Notes: a model not told the origin generated them from the letters alone. A stretch of 64,000 bases of DNA from Cellulomonas sp. P24 (GCF_024704385.1 NZ_JAJDFX010000002.1:1488001-1552000), one strand, 5' to 3'. Positions 44,253 through 53,926 are shown, counted from the stretch's first letter. Program-made: numbers and translations.

Positions 44253-44861
44253 TCAGCCTACGACCGGGAACGTGATGCCCGCCCAGCGCGGTCCGACGGC
44301 GCGAACGGTCACCGTACGCATCCCGCGCGAGCCGTCGTCCAGCGGGTCGTCGTCCAGCGCGTCGGCGTCCCGTGCGTCGCCGCCAGGAGTGTCATCGCCA
44401 CCGATCGCCTCGTCCGCCCTGTCCTCCGCTCCGCCGTTCGCCGTGTCGCCCGCCGCGCGACCCACCCCGTGCGGCCGCACGATCGTGATCTCCAGGCGGT
44501 CCTCCGCCAGTCCCTCGACGAGCCCCTCGCCCCACTCGACGACCGTGACCGACTCGTCGAGGCTCGTGTCGAGGTCCAGCGCCTCGAGCTCGTCGAACGA
44601 GCCGAGCCGGTAGGCATCGACGTGCACCAGCGCGGGTCCGCCCGTGGTCGACGGGTGCACCCGCGCGATGATGAACGTCGGCGACGCGACCTGGCCGCGG
44701 ATGCCCAGCCCCGCACCGATGCCCTGGGTCAAGGTCGTCTTGCCCGCGCCCAGGTCACCGCTCAGGACGACGAGGTCACCCGCGCGCAGCAACGCCGCGA
44801 GCGCTTCCCCGTAGGCCCGCGTCGCACGTGCGTCGGGAAGGTGGACCAGCGTCTCGTTCAT
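44253..44861 (-). CDS. tsaE: t6A complex ATPase TsaE
   Basis: 202 residues: P-loop SGDLGAGKTTLTQGIGAGLG, PTFIIARV, HVDAYRLGSFDELEALDLD and VTVVEWGEG are standard TsaE text. TsaE hydrolyses ATP to reset the TsaBD complex. About 40 residues near the C-terminus form an acidic low-complexity insert (DDTPGGDARDADALDDDPLD) not present in short homologues. ATG 44861 overlaps the alr stop (ATGA). Confidence 0.94.
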   Translation of the reverse strand: MNETLVHLPDARATRAYGEALAALLRAGDLVVLSGDLGAGKTTLTQGIGAGLGIRGQVASPTFIIARVHPSTTGGPALVHVDAYRLGSFDELEALDLDTSLDESVTVVEWGEGLVEGLAEDRLEITIVRPHGVGRAAGDTANGGAEDRADEAIGGDDTPGGDARDADALDDDPLDDGSRGMRTVTVRAVGPRWAGITFPVVG

Positions 44862-46015
44862 GCCTCTTCCTCGTGCAGGTAGGTGCGGGGGATCCGCGGT
44901 GCCATCCGCGTGACGATCTCATAGCTGATCGTGCCGGCCGCACGCGCCCAGTCCTCCGCGGTCGGACCGCCGTCCGCACCCGTGCCGAACAGCTCGACCC
45001 GGTCGCCCGCGACCTCCCGCGCACCCGGGCCGAGATCGAGCACGAACTGGTCCATGCACACCCGACCCGCGACGGTGAGGCGCCGACCGCCGACCAGCAC
45101 CGGGCCACCGGGCTGCCCGGACCCACCGGACGCGTGCCGCGGGACACCGTCGGCGTAGCCCATCGGCACGACGCCGAGCACGGTGTCCTCCGTCGTCGTG
45201 TAGGCGTGCGCGTACGAGACACCGTGACCCGCACCGATCGGCTTCACGGTCGCCAGACCGGCGTCGACCGTCATCGCCGGGCGCAGTCCGAACGCCTCGG
45301 GCCCCCCGAGCTGCGGGACCGGTGAGAGCCCGTACACCGCGAGCCCCGGTCGCACGAGGTCGAAGTGCACGTCCGCGTTCGTCAAGGTCGCCGCCGAGTT
45401 GGCCAGGTGCCGGACCTCGAGCGCCACCCCCTGCGACTCGACGAGCGCCACCATCTCCCGGAAGACCGTGGCCTGTGCGAGCACCGTCGGGTGCGTCGGC
45501 TCGTCCGCGAACGCGAAGTGCGACCACACCCCGACGACGTCGACGGTCCCCTCGGCCTCGGCCGCCAGTACGGAGCCGAGCAACTCCGGGAGCTGCGCCG
45601 GGGTCAGCCCGTTGCGCCCGAGCCCGGTGTCGACCTTCAGGTGGACCCGCGCGGTCCGCCCCGTCCGACGCGCGGCCGCCCGCACCGCGGCCAGCGCCCA
45701 CGGCGCCGCGACGGACACGTCGACGTCCGCCTCGAGGACCGCGTCGAGCGGGGCGTCCGGCGTGTACAACCAGGTCAGGATGCGTCCGCCGAGGCCGGCC
45801 CGGCGCAGCTCGAGCGCCTCGTGGACCTGGGCCGTCCCGAGCCAGGTCGCGCCACCCTGGACGGCGGCGCGGGCCGCAGGGACGAGCCCGTGGCCGTAGG
45901 CGTCGGCCTTCACGACGGCCATGACCTGCGCCGTGCGGGCGTGCGACACGAGCGAGCGGACGTTGTCTCGGATGGCCGCGAGGTCGACGACGACGCGTGC
46001 CGAGGTGGAGGTCAC
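44858..46015 (-). CDS. alr: alanine racemase
   Basis: 385 residues, PLP fold type III. The PLP lysine lies in QVMAVVKADAYGHGLV; the substrate-side Tyr loop reads GAGHGVSYAHAYTT and the C-terminal barrel holds VCMDQFVLDLGPGA. Makes D-alanine for peptidoglycan. GTG 46015 overlaps the stop of the upstream kinase (GTGA). Lies in the cell-wall/t6A cluster. Confidence 0.95.
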   Translation of the reverse strand: MTSTSARVVVDLAAIRDNVRSLVSHARTAQVMAVVKADAYGHGLVPAARAAVQGGATWLGTAQVHEALELRRAGLGGRILTWLYTPDAPLDAVLEADVDVSVAAPWALAAVRAAARRTGRTARVHLKVDTGLGRNGLTPAQLPELLGSVLAAEAEGTVDVVGVWSHFAFADEPTHPTVLAQATVFREMVALVESQGVALEVRHLANSAATLTNADVHFDLVRPGLAVYGLSPVPQLGGPEAFGLRPAMTVDAGLATVKPIGAGHGVSYAHAYTTTEDTVLGVVPMGYADGVPRHASGGSGQPGGPVLVGGRRLTVAGRVCMDQFVLDLGPGAREVAGDRVELFGTGADGGPTAEDWARAAGTISYEIVTRMAPRIPRTYLHEEEA

Positions 46016-46797
46016 GGGGTCAGTCTCCCATCGTGCGAGCCCTCGACGAGGTGCACGACCACGTCCGCGAGCGGAGCGGTGCCGGCGATCAGCCGCGCGT
46101 TCCGCTCGTCCGGGCCGGTCGCCCACGCCCGGGCCGCCTCCGGTGCCTTGCCGAACCGGACGTGCCGCTCCACGAGCCGTTCGAGCCGCACCGCGGGATC
46201 GGCCGTCAGGAACCACGACTCCGTCAGCAGACCGGCGACCGGGGCCCACGGGCCGTCGTCGAGCAGCAGGTAGTTGCCCTCGGTGACGACCAGGCGCACC
46301 TGGGGACCGATCGCGATCGCCCCGGCCACCGCCTCCTCGATCTCCCGGCGGTACTCCGGGGCGTGCACGACGCCGCGCCCGGGTTCGCCGAGGCGACGGA
46401 GCAGCACCGCGTACCCGGTCGCGTCGAACGTGTCCGGCGCGCCCTTCCGGTCACGCCGACCGAGATGCTCGAGCCGGCTGTTCGCCAGGTGGAAGCCGTC
46501 CATCGGCAGCAGCGCGACCGGCCCACCGGCCTCCGCTGCGTCGTGTGCGCCCCGGTCACCGGCCGCCGCTGCGGCGCGCACACCCTGGTCCCCGGCAGCT
46601 TCCGAGAACGCAGTGACCACCTGCGCGGCAAGGGTCGACTTGCCGACACCCGGTGCGCCGACGATGCCCAGCACCGCAGGACCACCGGACGGTGCCGCGC
46701 GCTCGAGAAGTCGGCGCGCTCTCGCGGCGAGCGCCTGCGGAAGGGGACCTCCGGGCCGGACGTCGACGTCGAGCTCCACCGGTTGGGCCGACGTCAC
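46012..46797 (-). CDS. P-loop kinase of the uridine kinase/phosphoribulokinase family
   Basis: 261 residues. P-loop GIVGAPGVGKSTLAAQVV, substrate region LLPMDGFHLANSRLEHLGRRDRKGAPDTFDATGY and VVTEGNYLLLDDGPW are typical of YggC/FrcK-type nucleoside/nucleotide kinase-like proteins related to CoaA and uridine kinase. The exact substrate is unknown. It sits between nnr and alr with four-base overlaps on both sides, so it is made with them; this is an extra gene compared with the more common nnr-alr order. Confidence 0.85.
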   Translation of the reverse strand: MTSAQPVELDVDVRPGGPLPQALAARARRLLERAAPSGGPAVLGIVGAPGVGKSTLAAQVVTAFSEAAGDQGVRAAAAAGDRGAHDAAEAGGPVALLPMDGFHLANSRLEHLGRRDRKGAPDTFDATGYAVLLRRLGEPGRGVVHAPEYRREIEEAVAGAIAIGPQVRLVVTEGNYLLLDDGPWAPVAGLLTESWFLTADPAVRLERLVERHVRFGKAPEAARAWATGPDERNARLIAGTAPLADVVVHLVEGSHDGRLTP

Positions 46798-48614
46798 GTC
46801 AGGAGACCCGCGACGGTCGCCGGGACCGCGGCAGCGACCGCAAGAGCGGACACCGGGCCGCCCGGGTTGGCGAGGTGCGCCGCTCGGCCGTGGACGAGAG
46901 CCGCTGCCGCCGCGAGTGCCGCAGCGAGCGTCGGGTCCTCGACCACGTCCGTCGCACGCGATGCGAGCAGCGCTCCCAGCACACCGGTGAGCACGTCGCC
47001 CGCCCCTGCCGTCGCGAGCCAGGCCGGGCCGTCCGCCTGCGCGTAGACGGCGCCGTGCGGACCGACCACGACCGTGACCTCGCCCTTCAGCAGCACGGTC
47101 GCCCCGGTCAGCTCGTGCGCGAGCCGGGCCCACCGGAGCGGTTCGGCCTCGACCTGGGCGCGCGTGATCGACCCGTCAGGACCGTCACCGCCCGGCCCCC
47201 GTCCGGCGACGTGGGGCTCGGCACTGTCCCGTCGGGCACTGTCCCGTCGGGCACTGTCCCGTCGGGCACTGTCCCGTCCTGCGCTGTGGGCCTCAACCTC
47301 GGCGCCGACCGTGCCCGGCCGTGTCAGGCCCAGCCGTGCCGTGAGCAGCCGGGCCAGCTCACCGGCGTGCGGCGTCACGACGACCCACGGCGGCAGCCGT
47401 TCCGGCAGCAGCGCCAGCGCACCCGCGTCCGCGACGGTCGGCACCGAGTGTGCGACCGCCCGGGCGAGCACCCGGCGCAGACGTTCGACCTGCTCGGCCG
47501 TCGGGTCCGCCGCGGGCACACGCGTCGGGTCCACCCCCGAGCCGATGGCCCAGGCCTGCACACGGCCGTCGCCGACCACCACCTCGGGTCGCGCCGCGAG
47601 GACGGCCCGTGCCGCGACGTCGGGCCCGAGGTACCGGACCATCCCGACGCCGGCGAGCACCGCACCGCTCGCGGCGAGGACCGCCGCTCCGGGATACGCG
47701 GCCGTCCCGGCGACGAGGCCGAGGACCCCACGCGTGTACTTGTGGGCGGCAGGCCCCGGCACGGGCCACAGCGCCGCGACGTCCGCGGGCTCGAGCCGCA
47801 CGACGGCCGGGACGCCGAGCCCGGGGCGGAGCCCGATGTCGACGGTCTCGACACGTCCCGCGGCGGCTGCGGCCGGCGGGAGCAGGAGGCACGGCTTGGC
47901 GGCCCCGAACGTGACTGTGACGTCCGCCGGCAGCACGTACTCGCCCGAGCCGTCGGCGGCAGCGCCGACGTCCCCGGTCCGGTCCGTACCCGCGCCCACG
48001 CCCGCGCCCGGCGAGCCCGTCCCCCGGGGCAGGGTGCCGTCGTCGACCCCGACACCGCTCGGGACGTCGACGGCGACGACGCACGGGCGGTCCGCACCCG
48101 TCGAGCCCAGGACGTCGTCCGTGAGGAGCTCACCGAGCAGCCGCACGAGCTCCCCGCCGACCCCGCGCACCGCACCGTGCGCCCCGATGCCGAGCAGGCC
48201 GTCCAGCACGACGTCGGCCGTGCACGCCTCCGCGACGACGTCACCAAGCCACGCCCGGTCGAGCACGTCATCGGTCCCGTCGACCGTGACCACCCGCGCG
48301 GACGACCTCCGGACCGCGGCGAGACCGGCCGGGTGGACCCGCGCGGTCGTGAGCACCGCGAGCGCCCGGACCCCGCGGTCGGCGAGCATCGCCAGGGCGT
48401 GCAGGGTGTCGCCGCCGTTGTTGCCCGAGCCGACCAGGCCGACCACCGACGCGCCACACACCCGGCCACGGCGACGGACGAGCTCCCGGACCACCTCACC
48501 GGCGAGGCCGAACGCCGCGCGATGCATGAGCTCGCCCTCGGGTCCGGCCGCGAGCAGCGGCTCCTCGGCGGTCCGGATCTGCTGCGCGTCGTAACCGAGG
48601 ATCACACCCGCCAT
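46794..48614 (-). CDS. nnr: bifunctional NAD(P)H-hydrate epimerase/ADP-dependent dehydratase
   Basis: 606 residues. N-terminal YjeF epimerase domain (GYDAQQIRTAEE, LVGSGNNGGDTLHALAML, VVAVDVPSGVGVDDG) and C-terminal ribokinase-like dehydratase domain (KYTRGVLGLVAGTAAYPGAAVLA, VVTPHAGELARLL, TVLLKGEVTVVVGPHG, LATAGAGDVLTGVLGALLA). Together they repair hydrated NAD(P)H. Between VVTPHAGELARLL and TVLLKGE is a low-complexity insert with the pentapeptide ARRDS repeated, encoded by a 15-bp tandem repeat at 47221-47278. GTGA overlap with the next gene. Confidence 0.93.
   Translation of the reverse strand: MAGVILGYDAQQIRTAEEPLLAAGPEGELMHRAAFGLAGEVVRELVRRRGRVCGASVVGLVGSGNNGGDTLHALAMLADRGVRALAVLTTARVHPAGLAAVRRSSARVVTVDGTDDVLDRAWLGDVVAEACTADVVLDGLLGIGAHGAVRGVGGELVRLLGELLTDDVLGSTGADRPCVVAVDVPSGVGVDDGTLPRGTGSPGAGVGAGTDRTGDVGAAADGSGEYVLPADVTVTFGAAKPCLLLPPAAAAAGRVETVDIGLRPGLGVPAVVRLEPADVAALWPVPGPAAHKYTRGVLGLVAGTAAYPGAAVLAASGAVLAGVGMVRYLGPDVAARAVLAARPEVVVGDGRVQAWAIGSGVDPTRVPAADPTAEQVERLRRVLARAVAHSVPTVADAGALALLPERLPPWVVVTPHAGELARLLTARLGLTRPGTVGAEVEAHSAGRDSARRDSARRDSARRDSAEPHVAGRGPGGDGPDGSITRAQVEAEPLRWARLAHELTGATVLLKGEVTVVVGPHGAVYAQADGPAWLATAGAGDVLTGVLGALLASRATDVVEDPTLAAALAAAAALVHGRAAHLANPGGPVSALAVAAAVPATVAGLLT
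47221..47278. repeat. in-frame 15-bp tandem repeat (about 3.9 units) inside nnr
   Basis: Unit GCACTGTCCCGTCGG, repeated at 47221, 47236, 47251 and 47266 (last copy partial). On the coding strand it gives repeated Arg-Arg-Asp-Ser-Ala. A multiple of three, so copy changes keep the frame. Confidence 0.88.
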
Positions 48615-48638
48615 CATGCTCCGTTCAGCCGGCACCGC

Positions 48639-48644
48639 TAGGTT
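48639..48644 (+). promoter_or_regulatory. -10 element of leaderless luciferase-like gene
   Basis: TAGGTT with a 6-base spacer to ATG 48651. Confidence 0.5.
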
Positions 48645-48650
48645 CGGACC

Positions 48651-49637
48651 ATGCGATTCGGACTCTTCATCCCTCAAGGCTGGCGTCAGGACCTCACGGG
48701 CATCGACGCCAAGGACCACTGGGCCGTCATGCACGGTCTCGCCCAGCACGCCGACGACGGCGACACCTGGGAGTCGATCTGGGTGTACGACCACTTCCAT
48801 GCGGTCCCCGAGCCCAACGGCGAGGCGACCCACGAGGCCTGGAGCCTCATCTCGGCCTACGCCGCCAGCACCAGCCGGGTCCGCCTCGGCCAGATGTGCA
48901 CGTGCATGTCGTACCGCAACCCGGCGTACCTCGCGAAGGTCGCGGCCACCGCGGACATCATCAGCGGGGGTCGTGTCGAGATGGGCATCGGGGCCGGCTG
49001 GTACGAGCACGAGTGGCGCGCGTACGGCTACGGCTTCCCGCGCGCAGGTGAGCGCATCGCGGCGCTCGAGGAGGGCGTGCAGATCTTCCAGCAGATGTGG
49101 AGCGGTGGGACGGCCACGCTCGACGGCACGCACTACCAGGTGGCCGGCGCCCAGCTCTCCCCGCTCCCGCTGCAGGTCGACGGTCCGCCGCTCTGGATCG
49201 CCGGAGGCGGCGAGCGCAAGACCCTGCGCATCGCCGCGCAGTACGCGCGGTACACCAACTTCGACGGGACGATCGACGGCTTCACGCACAAGTCGCAGGT
49301 CCTCGCGGGCCACTGCGCCGACCTCGGGCGCGACATGGACGAGATCACCCGGTCCGCCAACTACAACGTGGTGATCGGCGAGACCGAGGCCGACGTCGCC
49401 GATCGTCTCGCGTGGATCGGCGACCACTACCGCCGCACCGTCCCGGCCAAGGCCGACGACGTGCTCGAGGACTTCCGCAAGGGTCCGCTCGTCGGCACCC
49501 CCGAGCAGATCGTGGAGACGCTGCGTACCCTCGAGGCCGCCGGCATGACCTATGCGATCACGTACTTCGCCGAGGCCGCCTACGACCGCTCCGGGATCGA
49601 GCTGTTCGAGCAGCAGGTCGTTCCCGCGCTGCGCTGA
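48651..49637 (+). CDS. luciferase-like F420-dependent oxidoreductase
   Basis: 328 residues of the bacterial luciferase (LLM) TIM-barrel: MRFGLFIPQGWRQDL, WVYDHFHAVP, RVRLGQMCTCMSYRNPAYLAKVAATADIISGGRVEMGIGAGWYEHEWRAYG and GTPEQIVETLRTLEAAG are standard for actinobacterial F420-type members (TIGR03560-like). Substrate unknown. Leaderless ATG start; no partner genes in the same direction. Confidence 0.87.
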   Translation: MRFGLFIPQGWRQDLTGIDAKDHWAVMHGLAQHADDGDTWESIWVYDHFHAVPEPNGEATHEAWSLISAYAASTSRVRLGQMCTCMSYRNPAYLAKVAATADIISGGRVEMGIGAGWYEHEWRAYGYGFPRAGERIAALEEGVQIFQQMWSGGTATLDGTHYQVAGAQLSPLPLQVDGPPLWIAGGGERKTLRIAAQYARYTNFDGTIDGFTHKSQVLAGHCADLGRDMDEITRSANYNVVIGETEADVADRLAWIGDHYRRTVPAKADDVLEDFRKGPLVGTPEQIVETLRTLEAAGMTYAITYFAEAAYDRSGIELFEQQVVPALR

Positions 49638-49696
49638 CCAGGACCGTCCTGCCCGGTCCCTGCGGCGCACTCCTGCCGCCGGACCGGGCGGGGCGG

Positions 49697-50047
49697 TCAC
49701 CCCTCGGCGACGACCATCGCCGAGGCGATCCCGGCATCGTGCGAGATCGACAGGTGCAGACGCGTGACCCCGAGCTCGGCGGCGCGGGCGGCCACCGTCC
49801 CGGTCATCTCCACGACCGGTTGCGCACCCGCGACCCGCCGCACGGTCGCGTCCTGCCAGCTCAGCCCGGCCGGTGCACCGAGCGCCTTGGCGACGGCCTC
49901 CTTCGCGGCGAACCGCGCGGCGAGCGAGACCGGCGGGAGCCCCCGCTCTGCCGGGGTGAACAGGCGGACGACGAGGCCCGGGACACGTTCGAGCGTGGCG
50001 GCGAACCGCGCGACGTCGACGACGTCGATCCCCACACCGACGATCAC
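49697..50047 (-). CDS. acpS: holo-[acyl-carrier-protein] synthase
   Basis: 116 residues: [19 protein letters not shown] with the Mg2+ Asp, [15 protein letters not shown] and [17 protein letters not shown]. Transfers 4'-phosphopantetheine from CoA to acyl carrier protein. It lies 10 bases downstream of glmS, GTG 50047, and precedes the nnr-alr cluster, the usual actinobacterial order (interrupted here by the divergent luciferase-like gene). Confidence 0.94.
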   Translation of the reverse strand: MIVGVGIDVVDVARFAATLERVPGLVVRLFTPAERGLPPVSLAARFAAKEAVAKALGAPAGLSWQDATVRRVAGAQPVVEMTGTVAARAAELGVTRLHLSISHDAGIASAMVVAEG

Positions 50048-50057
50048 GCGCGCGCTC

Positions 50058-51914
50058 TCACTCGACCGTGACGGACTTGGCCAGGTTGCGCGGCTGGTCG
50101 ACGTCCAGCCCCTTGGCCGTCGCGAGCTCGCACGCGAACAGCTGGAGCGGGACCACGGCCAGCAGGGGCGACATCAGCGTCGGGCACTGCGGGATGCGGA
50201 ACACCTCGTCGGCGAACGGCAGGACCGCGTCGTCCCCCTCCTCGGCGATGACCAGCGTGTGCGCACCGCGGGCGCGGATCTCCTGGATGTTCGAGATCAC
50301 CTTCGAGTGCAGCGAGTCGCGGCCGCGGGGGGACGGCACGATGACGAACACCGCCTGTCCCTCCTCGATGAGCGCGATCGGGCCGTGCTTGAGCTCCCCC
50401 GCCGCGAAGCCCTCGGCGTGGATGTACGCGAGCTCCTTGAGCTTGAGCGCCCCCTCGAGCGCGACCGGGAACCCGACGTGCCGCCCGAGGAACAGGACCG
50501 ACGGCGTGTCCCGCATCGACCGGGCCACCTCGCGCACGTGCTCCGCCCCGTCGAGCACCGTCTGGATCTTCGCGGGCATCGCGCGGAGCTGCCCGAGGAG
50601 CTCGGCGATCTCGTCGGGGAACTTGTTGCCCCGGAGCTGGGCGAGGTACAGCCCGAGCAGGTACGCGGCGGTGATCTGGGAGAGGAACGCCTTGGTCGAG
50701 GCGACCGCGATCTCCGGGCCGGCATGCGTGTAGAGAACGGCGTCGGACTCGCGCGGGATCGTCGAGCCGTGCGTGTTGACGATCGCGAGGACCTTCGAGC
50801 CCTGCTCGCGCGCGTGCCGCACGGCCATCAGCGTGTCCATCGTCTCGCCCGACTGCGAGATCGCGACCACGAGCGTCTTCTCGTTCACGACGGGGTCCCG
50901 GTACCGGAACTCGTGGGCGAGCTCGACCTCGACCGGGATGCGGCACCAGTGCTCGATCGCGTATTTGGCGACGTGGCCGGCGTAGGCCGCGGTGCCGCAG
51001 GCGATCACGACGATCTTGTCGATGCTCCGCAGGAGCGACTCGTCGATGCGCACCTCGTCCAGCACCAGCGCGCCGTCGAGGCCGGTCCGGCCGAGCAGCG
51101 TGTCGGCGACCGCCTGCGGCTGGTCGTCGATCTCCTTGTCCATGAAGGAGCGGTAGCCGCCCTTCTCGGCCGCCGCCGCGTCCCAGTCGACCGTGAAGGC
51201 ACGCCCCTGCGCGGGCGCGCCGGTGAAGTCCGTGACGGTGACCGAGTCGGGCGTGAGGGTGACGACCTGGTCCTGGCCGAGCTCCAGGGCACGTCGCGTG
51301 TGGGCGATGAACGCGGCGACGTCGGAGCCCATGAAGTTCTCGCCGTCACCCAGGCCGACGACCAGCGGGGAGTCGTGCCGGGCACCCACGACCACGTCGG
51401 GGACGTCCGCGTGCACCGCCAGGAGCGTGAACGTGCCCTCGAGGCGCTGCGCGACGGCGCACATGGCCTCGGAGAGGTCGCCGAGGCGCGCGTAGGCGCG
51501 CGCGAGGAGCTGCGCGACGACCTCGGTGTCCGTCTCCGAGAGGAACGTCGCCCCGTCGGCGAGGAGCTCGGCCTTGAGGACCGCGAAGTTCTCCACGATG
51601 CCGTTGTGGATGACGGCGATCTTGCCCGCGACGTGCGGGTGCGCGTTCACGTCGGTCGGGGCGCCGTGGGTCGCCCACCGGGTGTGGCCGATCGCCGCCG
51701 TCGCCCCCGGCAGCGGCCGGGCGTCGAGCTCGTCCGCGAGGTTGACGAGCTTGCCGGCTTTCTTGGCCGTGACCAGGACCCCGTCACGGCCGACGAGCGC
51801 GACCCCGGCCGAGTCGTAGCCCCGGTACTCGAGGCGGCGCAACCCCTCCATCACGACCTCGAGGGGCTTGCCGTTGGGCTGCTGTCGTCCGACGTACCCC
51901 ACGATTCCGCACAT
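50058..51914 (-). CDS. glmS: glutamine-fructose-6-phosphate aminotransferase
   Basis: 618 residues. Nucleophile Cys directly after Met ([11 protein letters not shown]), glutaminase domain ([33 protein letters not shown]), two SIS domains ([40 protein letters not shown] region) and C-terminal [13 protein letters not shown]. Makes glucosamine-6-P for cell-wall UDP-GlcNAc, feeding GlmM encoded at 54.6 kb. Start ATG 51914 leaderless (TAGACT, 7 bases); no glmS ribozyme signature seen, as expected in actinobacteria. Confidence 0.96.
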   Translation of the reverse strand: MCGIVGYVGRQQPNGKPLEVVMEGLRRLEYRGYDSAGVALVGRDGVLVTAKKAGKLVNLADELDARPLPGATAAIGHTRWATHGAPTDVNAHPHVAGKIAVIHNGIVENFAVLKAELLADGATFLSETDTEVVAQLLARAYARLGDLSEAMCAVAQRLEGTFTLLAVHADVPDVVVGARHDSPLVVGLGDGENFMGSDVAAFIAHTRRALELGQDQVVTLTPDSVTVTDFTGAPAQGRAFTVDWDAAAAEKGGYRSFMDKEIDDQPQAVADTLLGRTGLDGALVLDEVRIDESLLRSIDKIVVIACGTAAYAGHVAKYAIEHWCRIPVEVELAHEFRYRDPVVNEKTLVVAISQSGETMDTLMAVRHAREQGSKVLAIVNTHGSTIPRESDAVLYTHAGPEIAVASTKAFLSQITAAYLLGLYLAQLRGNKFPDEIAELLGQLRAMPAKIQTVLDGAEHVREVARSMRDTPSVLFLGRHVGFPVALEGALKLKELAYIHAEGFAAGELKHGPIALIEEGQAVFVIVPSPRGRDSLHSKVISNIQEIRARGAHTLVIAEEGDDAVLPFADEVFRIPQCPTLMSPLLAVVPLQLFACELATAKGLDVDQPRNLAKSVTVE

Positions 51915-51921
51915 GGCCTGG

Positions 51922-51927
51922 AGTCTA
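51922..51927 (-). promoter_or_regulatory. -10 element of leaderless glmS
   Basis: TAGACT with a 7-base spacer to ATG 51914. Confidence 0.5.
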
Positions 51928-52041
51928 CCCAGCGGGTTCTGCACGCCCGGTCGGTTCGATCATGACCGTCCGTCGACACCCTCGCGGTCGTCGCTCGGCC
52001 ACGCGTCCCGTCGACCGCCCCGGATCAGGCACAATCGACGG

Positions 52042-52992
52042 GTGCCAGCCGAGCCCACGCCGTCGACGCCGTACGTCGAGCTCGATCGCGAGGCGTGGAC
52101 GCGGCTCTCGGCGTCGACACCCCTGCCGCTCACCGTCGCGGACGTCAGTCGGCTGCGCGGACTGGGCGACCCGATCGACCTCGCGGAGGTCGACGCGATC
52201 TTCCGACCGATCTCTCGGCTGCTCGACCTGTACGTGTCGGCGACCCGTCAGCTCCACGAGGCCTCGAGCACGTTCCTCCGCGAGGACCCGGGCCGCACCC
52301 CGTTCGTCATCGGTGTCGCCGGTTCGGTGGCGGTGGGCAAGTCGACGACCGCGCGCCTGCTGCGCGAGCTGATGGCCCGCTGGCCGCAGACCCCGCACGT
52401 CGAGCTCGTCACCACCGACGGCTTCCTGTACCCCAACAAGGAGCTCGAACGGCGCGGCCTGATGGACCGCAAGGGGTTCCCCGAGTCGTACGACCGTCGT
52501 GCCCTCGTCCGGTTCGTGTCGAAGGTCAAGGCCGGTCGTTCGGAGGTCCGCGCACCGGTCTACAGCCATCTCACGTACGACATCGTCCCCGGCGCCGAGG
52601 TGGTCGTCCGCCGCCCCGACATCCTGATCGTCGAGGGCTTGAACGTGCTCCAGCCGGCCCGGCCCGCCTCCGAGGGCGCGTCGAGCCTTGCCGTCAGCGA
52701 CTTCTTCGACTTCAGCATCTACGTCGACGCCCGGACGGCCGATGTCCGCCAGTGGTACGTGGACCGGTTCCTGTCGCTGCGCCGGACGGCGTTCACGCAA
52801 CCTGAGTCGTACTTCCGGCGCTACGCGTCGCTCACCGACACCGAGTCGATCGACAAGGCCGAGCAGATCTGGGACTCGATCAACGAGCCGAACCTCATCC
52901 AGAACATCCTGCCGACGCGGTCACGGGCGACCTTGGTCCTCACCAAGGGGGCGGACCATAGCGTGCAGCGCGTGAGGCTGCGCAAGCTCTGA
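52042..52992 (+). CDS. coaA: type I pantothenate kinase
   Basis: 316 residues: [14 protein letters not shown]-loop [77 protein letters not shown] and [27 protein letters not shown]. First step of CoA synthesis. GTG 52042 follows CACAAT by six bases, a likely leaderless start; longer upstream frames would overlap glmS promoter DNA. Its 3' end overlaps the convergent dedA frame by 72 bases. Confidence 0.95.
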   Translation: MPAEPTPSTPYVELDREAWTRLSASTPLPLTVADVSRLRGLGDPIDLAEVDAIFRPISRLLDLYVSATRQLHEASSTFLREDPGRTPFVIGVAGSVAVGKSTTARLLRELMARWPQTPHVELVTTDGFLYPNKELERRGLMDRKGFPESYDRRALVRFVSKVKAGRSEVRAPVYSHLTYDIVPGAEVVVRRPDILIVEGLNVLQPARPASEGASSLAVSDFFDFSIYVDARTADVRQWYVDRFLSLRRTAFTQPESYFRRYASLTDTESIDKAEQIWDSINEPNLIQNILPTRSRATLVLTKGADHSVQRVRLRKL

Positions 52993-53618
52993 CGCCTCGG
53001 CGTGCACCCGGAGCGCGGCTGCGGTCGCCTCGCGACGCTGGACGATGACGTGGATCGTGCGGTCGACCAGCACACCGAGCAGGACGCCACCGACCACGCC
53101 CACGACCACCGCCAGCAGCGGGTTGGCGGCGAGCGCCGCACCGGCGCCGATCCCGATCAGGGCCGAGTACACGGTCCAGGTCACCGCTGCGATCACGGTC
53201 AGCGGGACGAAGCGACGACGCGGGTAGCCGACCGTGCCGGCCATCATGTTGACGGCGACCCGCCCGACGGGGATGTACCGCGCCGCGATGATGAACGCAC
53301 CACCTCGGTCGTCGAGGGTCCGCGCCGCGGCGTCGAGGGTGCGCTGCGCTCGTCTCCCCTGCAGGAACCGCACCCGGCGGACGTTCACACGGCTGCCGAT
53401 CCAGTAGGCGACCTGGTCACCGACGAACGCACCGGCAGCGCCGGCCAGGAGCACGAGCACGAGGTTCGGGGAACCGAGCGTGACCGACGTCGCCGCCAGC
53501 GCGATCAGGACGGTCTCGCTGGGAACCGGGGGAAGAACCCGTCCACGACCGCGAGCGCGAACAGCAGGAGGTAGACCCACGGGGTGGCCGTGAGAGCGAG
53601 GGCGGCGTTCTCCAGCAC
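52921..53618 (-). pseudogene. DedA family membrane protein, frameshifted near its start as sequenced
   Basis: From GTG 53618 the frame reads LENAALALTATPWVYLLLFALAVVDGFFP, the normal DedA N-terminus, then goes out of frame; the other frame continues VPSETVLIALAATSVTLGS, GAFVGDQVAYWIGSRVNVRR, FIIAARYIPVGRVAVNMMAGTVGYPRRRF and C-terminal helices. Adding one base to the five-G run 53528-53532 restores the family motif FFPPVPSETV and 232 residues. DedA proteins are polytopic transporters/flippases (undecaprenyl-P or other lipids). The in-frame ATG at 53625 gives a nonsense N-terminus. Confidence 0.85.
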
Positions 53619-53926
53619 GTCTCATCAGCTCCGGGGCGTCGATGTCGTCGAGGCAACGGACGAAGGTCCGTGCCGTGATCTCAGGCTACCGAGCGCCACA
53701 CGGGCTGCCATCGGTGATCCCCCTGATCTTCACCGACCCTCCCCCACCAGTCATCCTCCTGCAGACGGACCCCACCCCCGCCCCCGTCATCCCACCCGGG
53801 CCGGACCAGCCCAGCCCGGGCCAGGCCGCCGAGATCGCACCTCCGCGCCGAGATCGCACGGAGGGACCCCCGATCTCGGCGCGGGTGTGCGATCTCGGCG
53901 AGGGGGCGGGGCGGGTCGGGGTGGGG
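53619..53926. other. intergenic region between dedA and def
   Basis: About 308 bases without a gene. Beyond the nested palindrome at 53828-53899, which can end def transcription, and C-rich low-complexity DNA at 53740-53800, nothing is recognised. Confidence 0.5.
53828..53899. repeat. nested palindromic repeat element downstream of def
   Basis: GCCGAGATCGCAC occurs at 53828-53840 and 53847-53859 as direct copies; inverted copies lie at 53871-53882 and 53887-53899. Outer arms pair over 13 bp, inner arms over 12 bp. Could be a terminator and a REP-like dispersed element. Confidence 0.8.

Noticed and set aside
47221-47278. Possible CRISPR or regulatory repeat
   Set aside because: 15-bp units without spacers, in frame inside nnr, coding for a peptide repeat.
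50058-51960. glmS ribozyme upstream of glmS
   Set aside because: The gene appears leaderless with only seven bases between -10 and ATG, leaving no room for a ribozyme.
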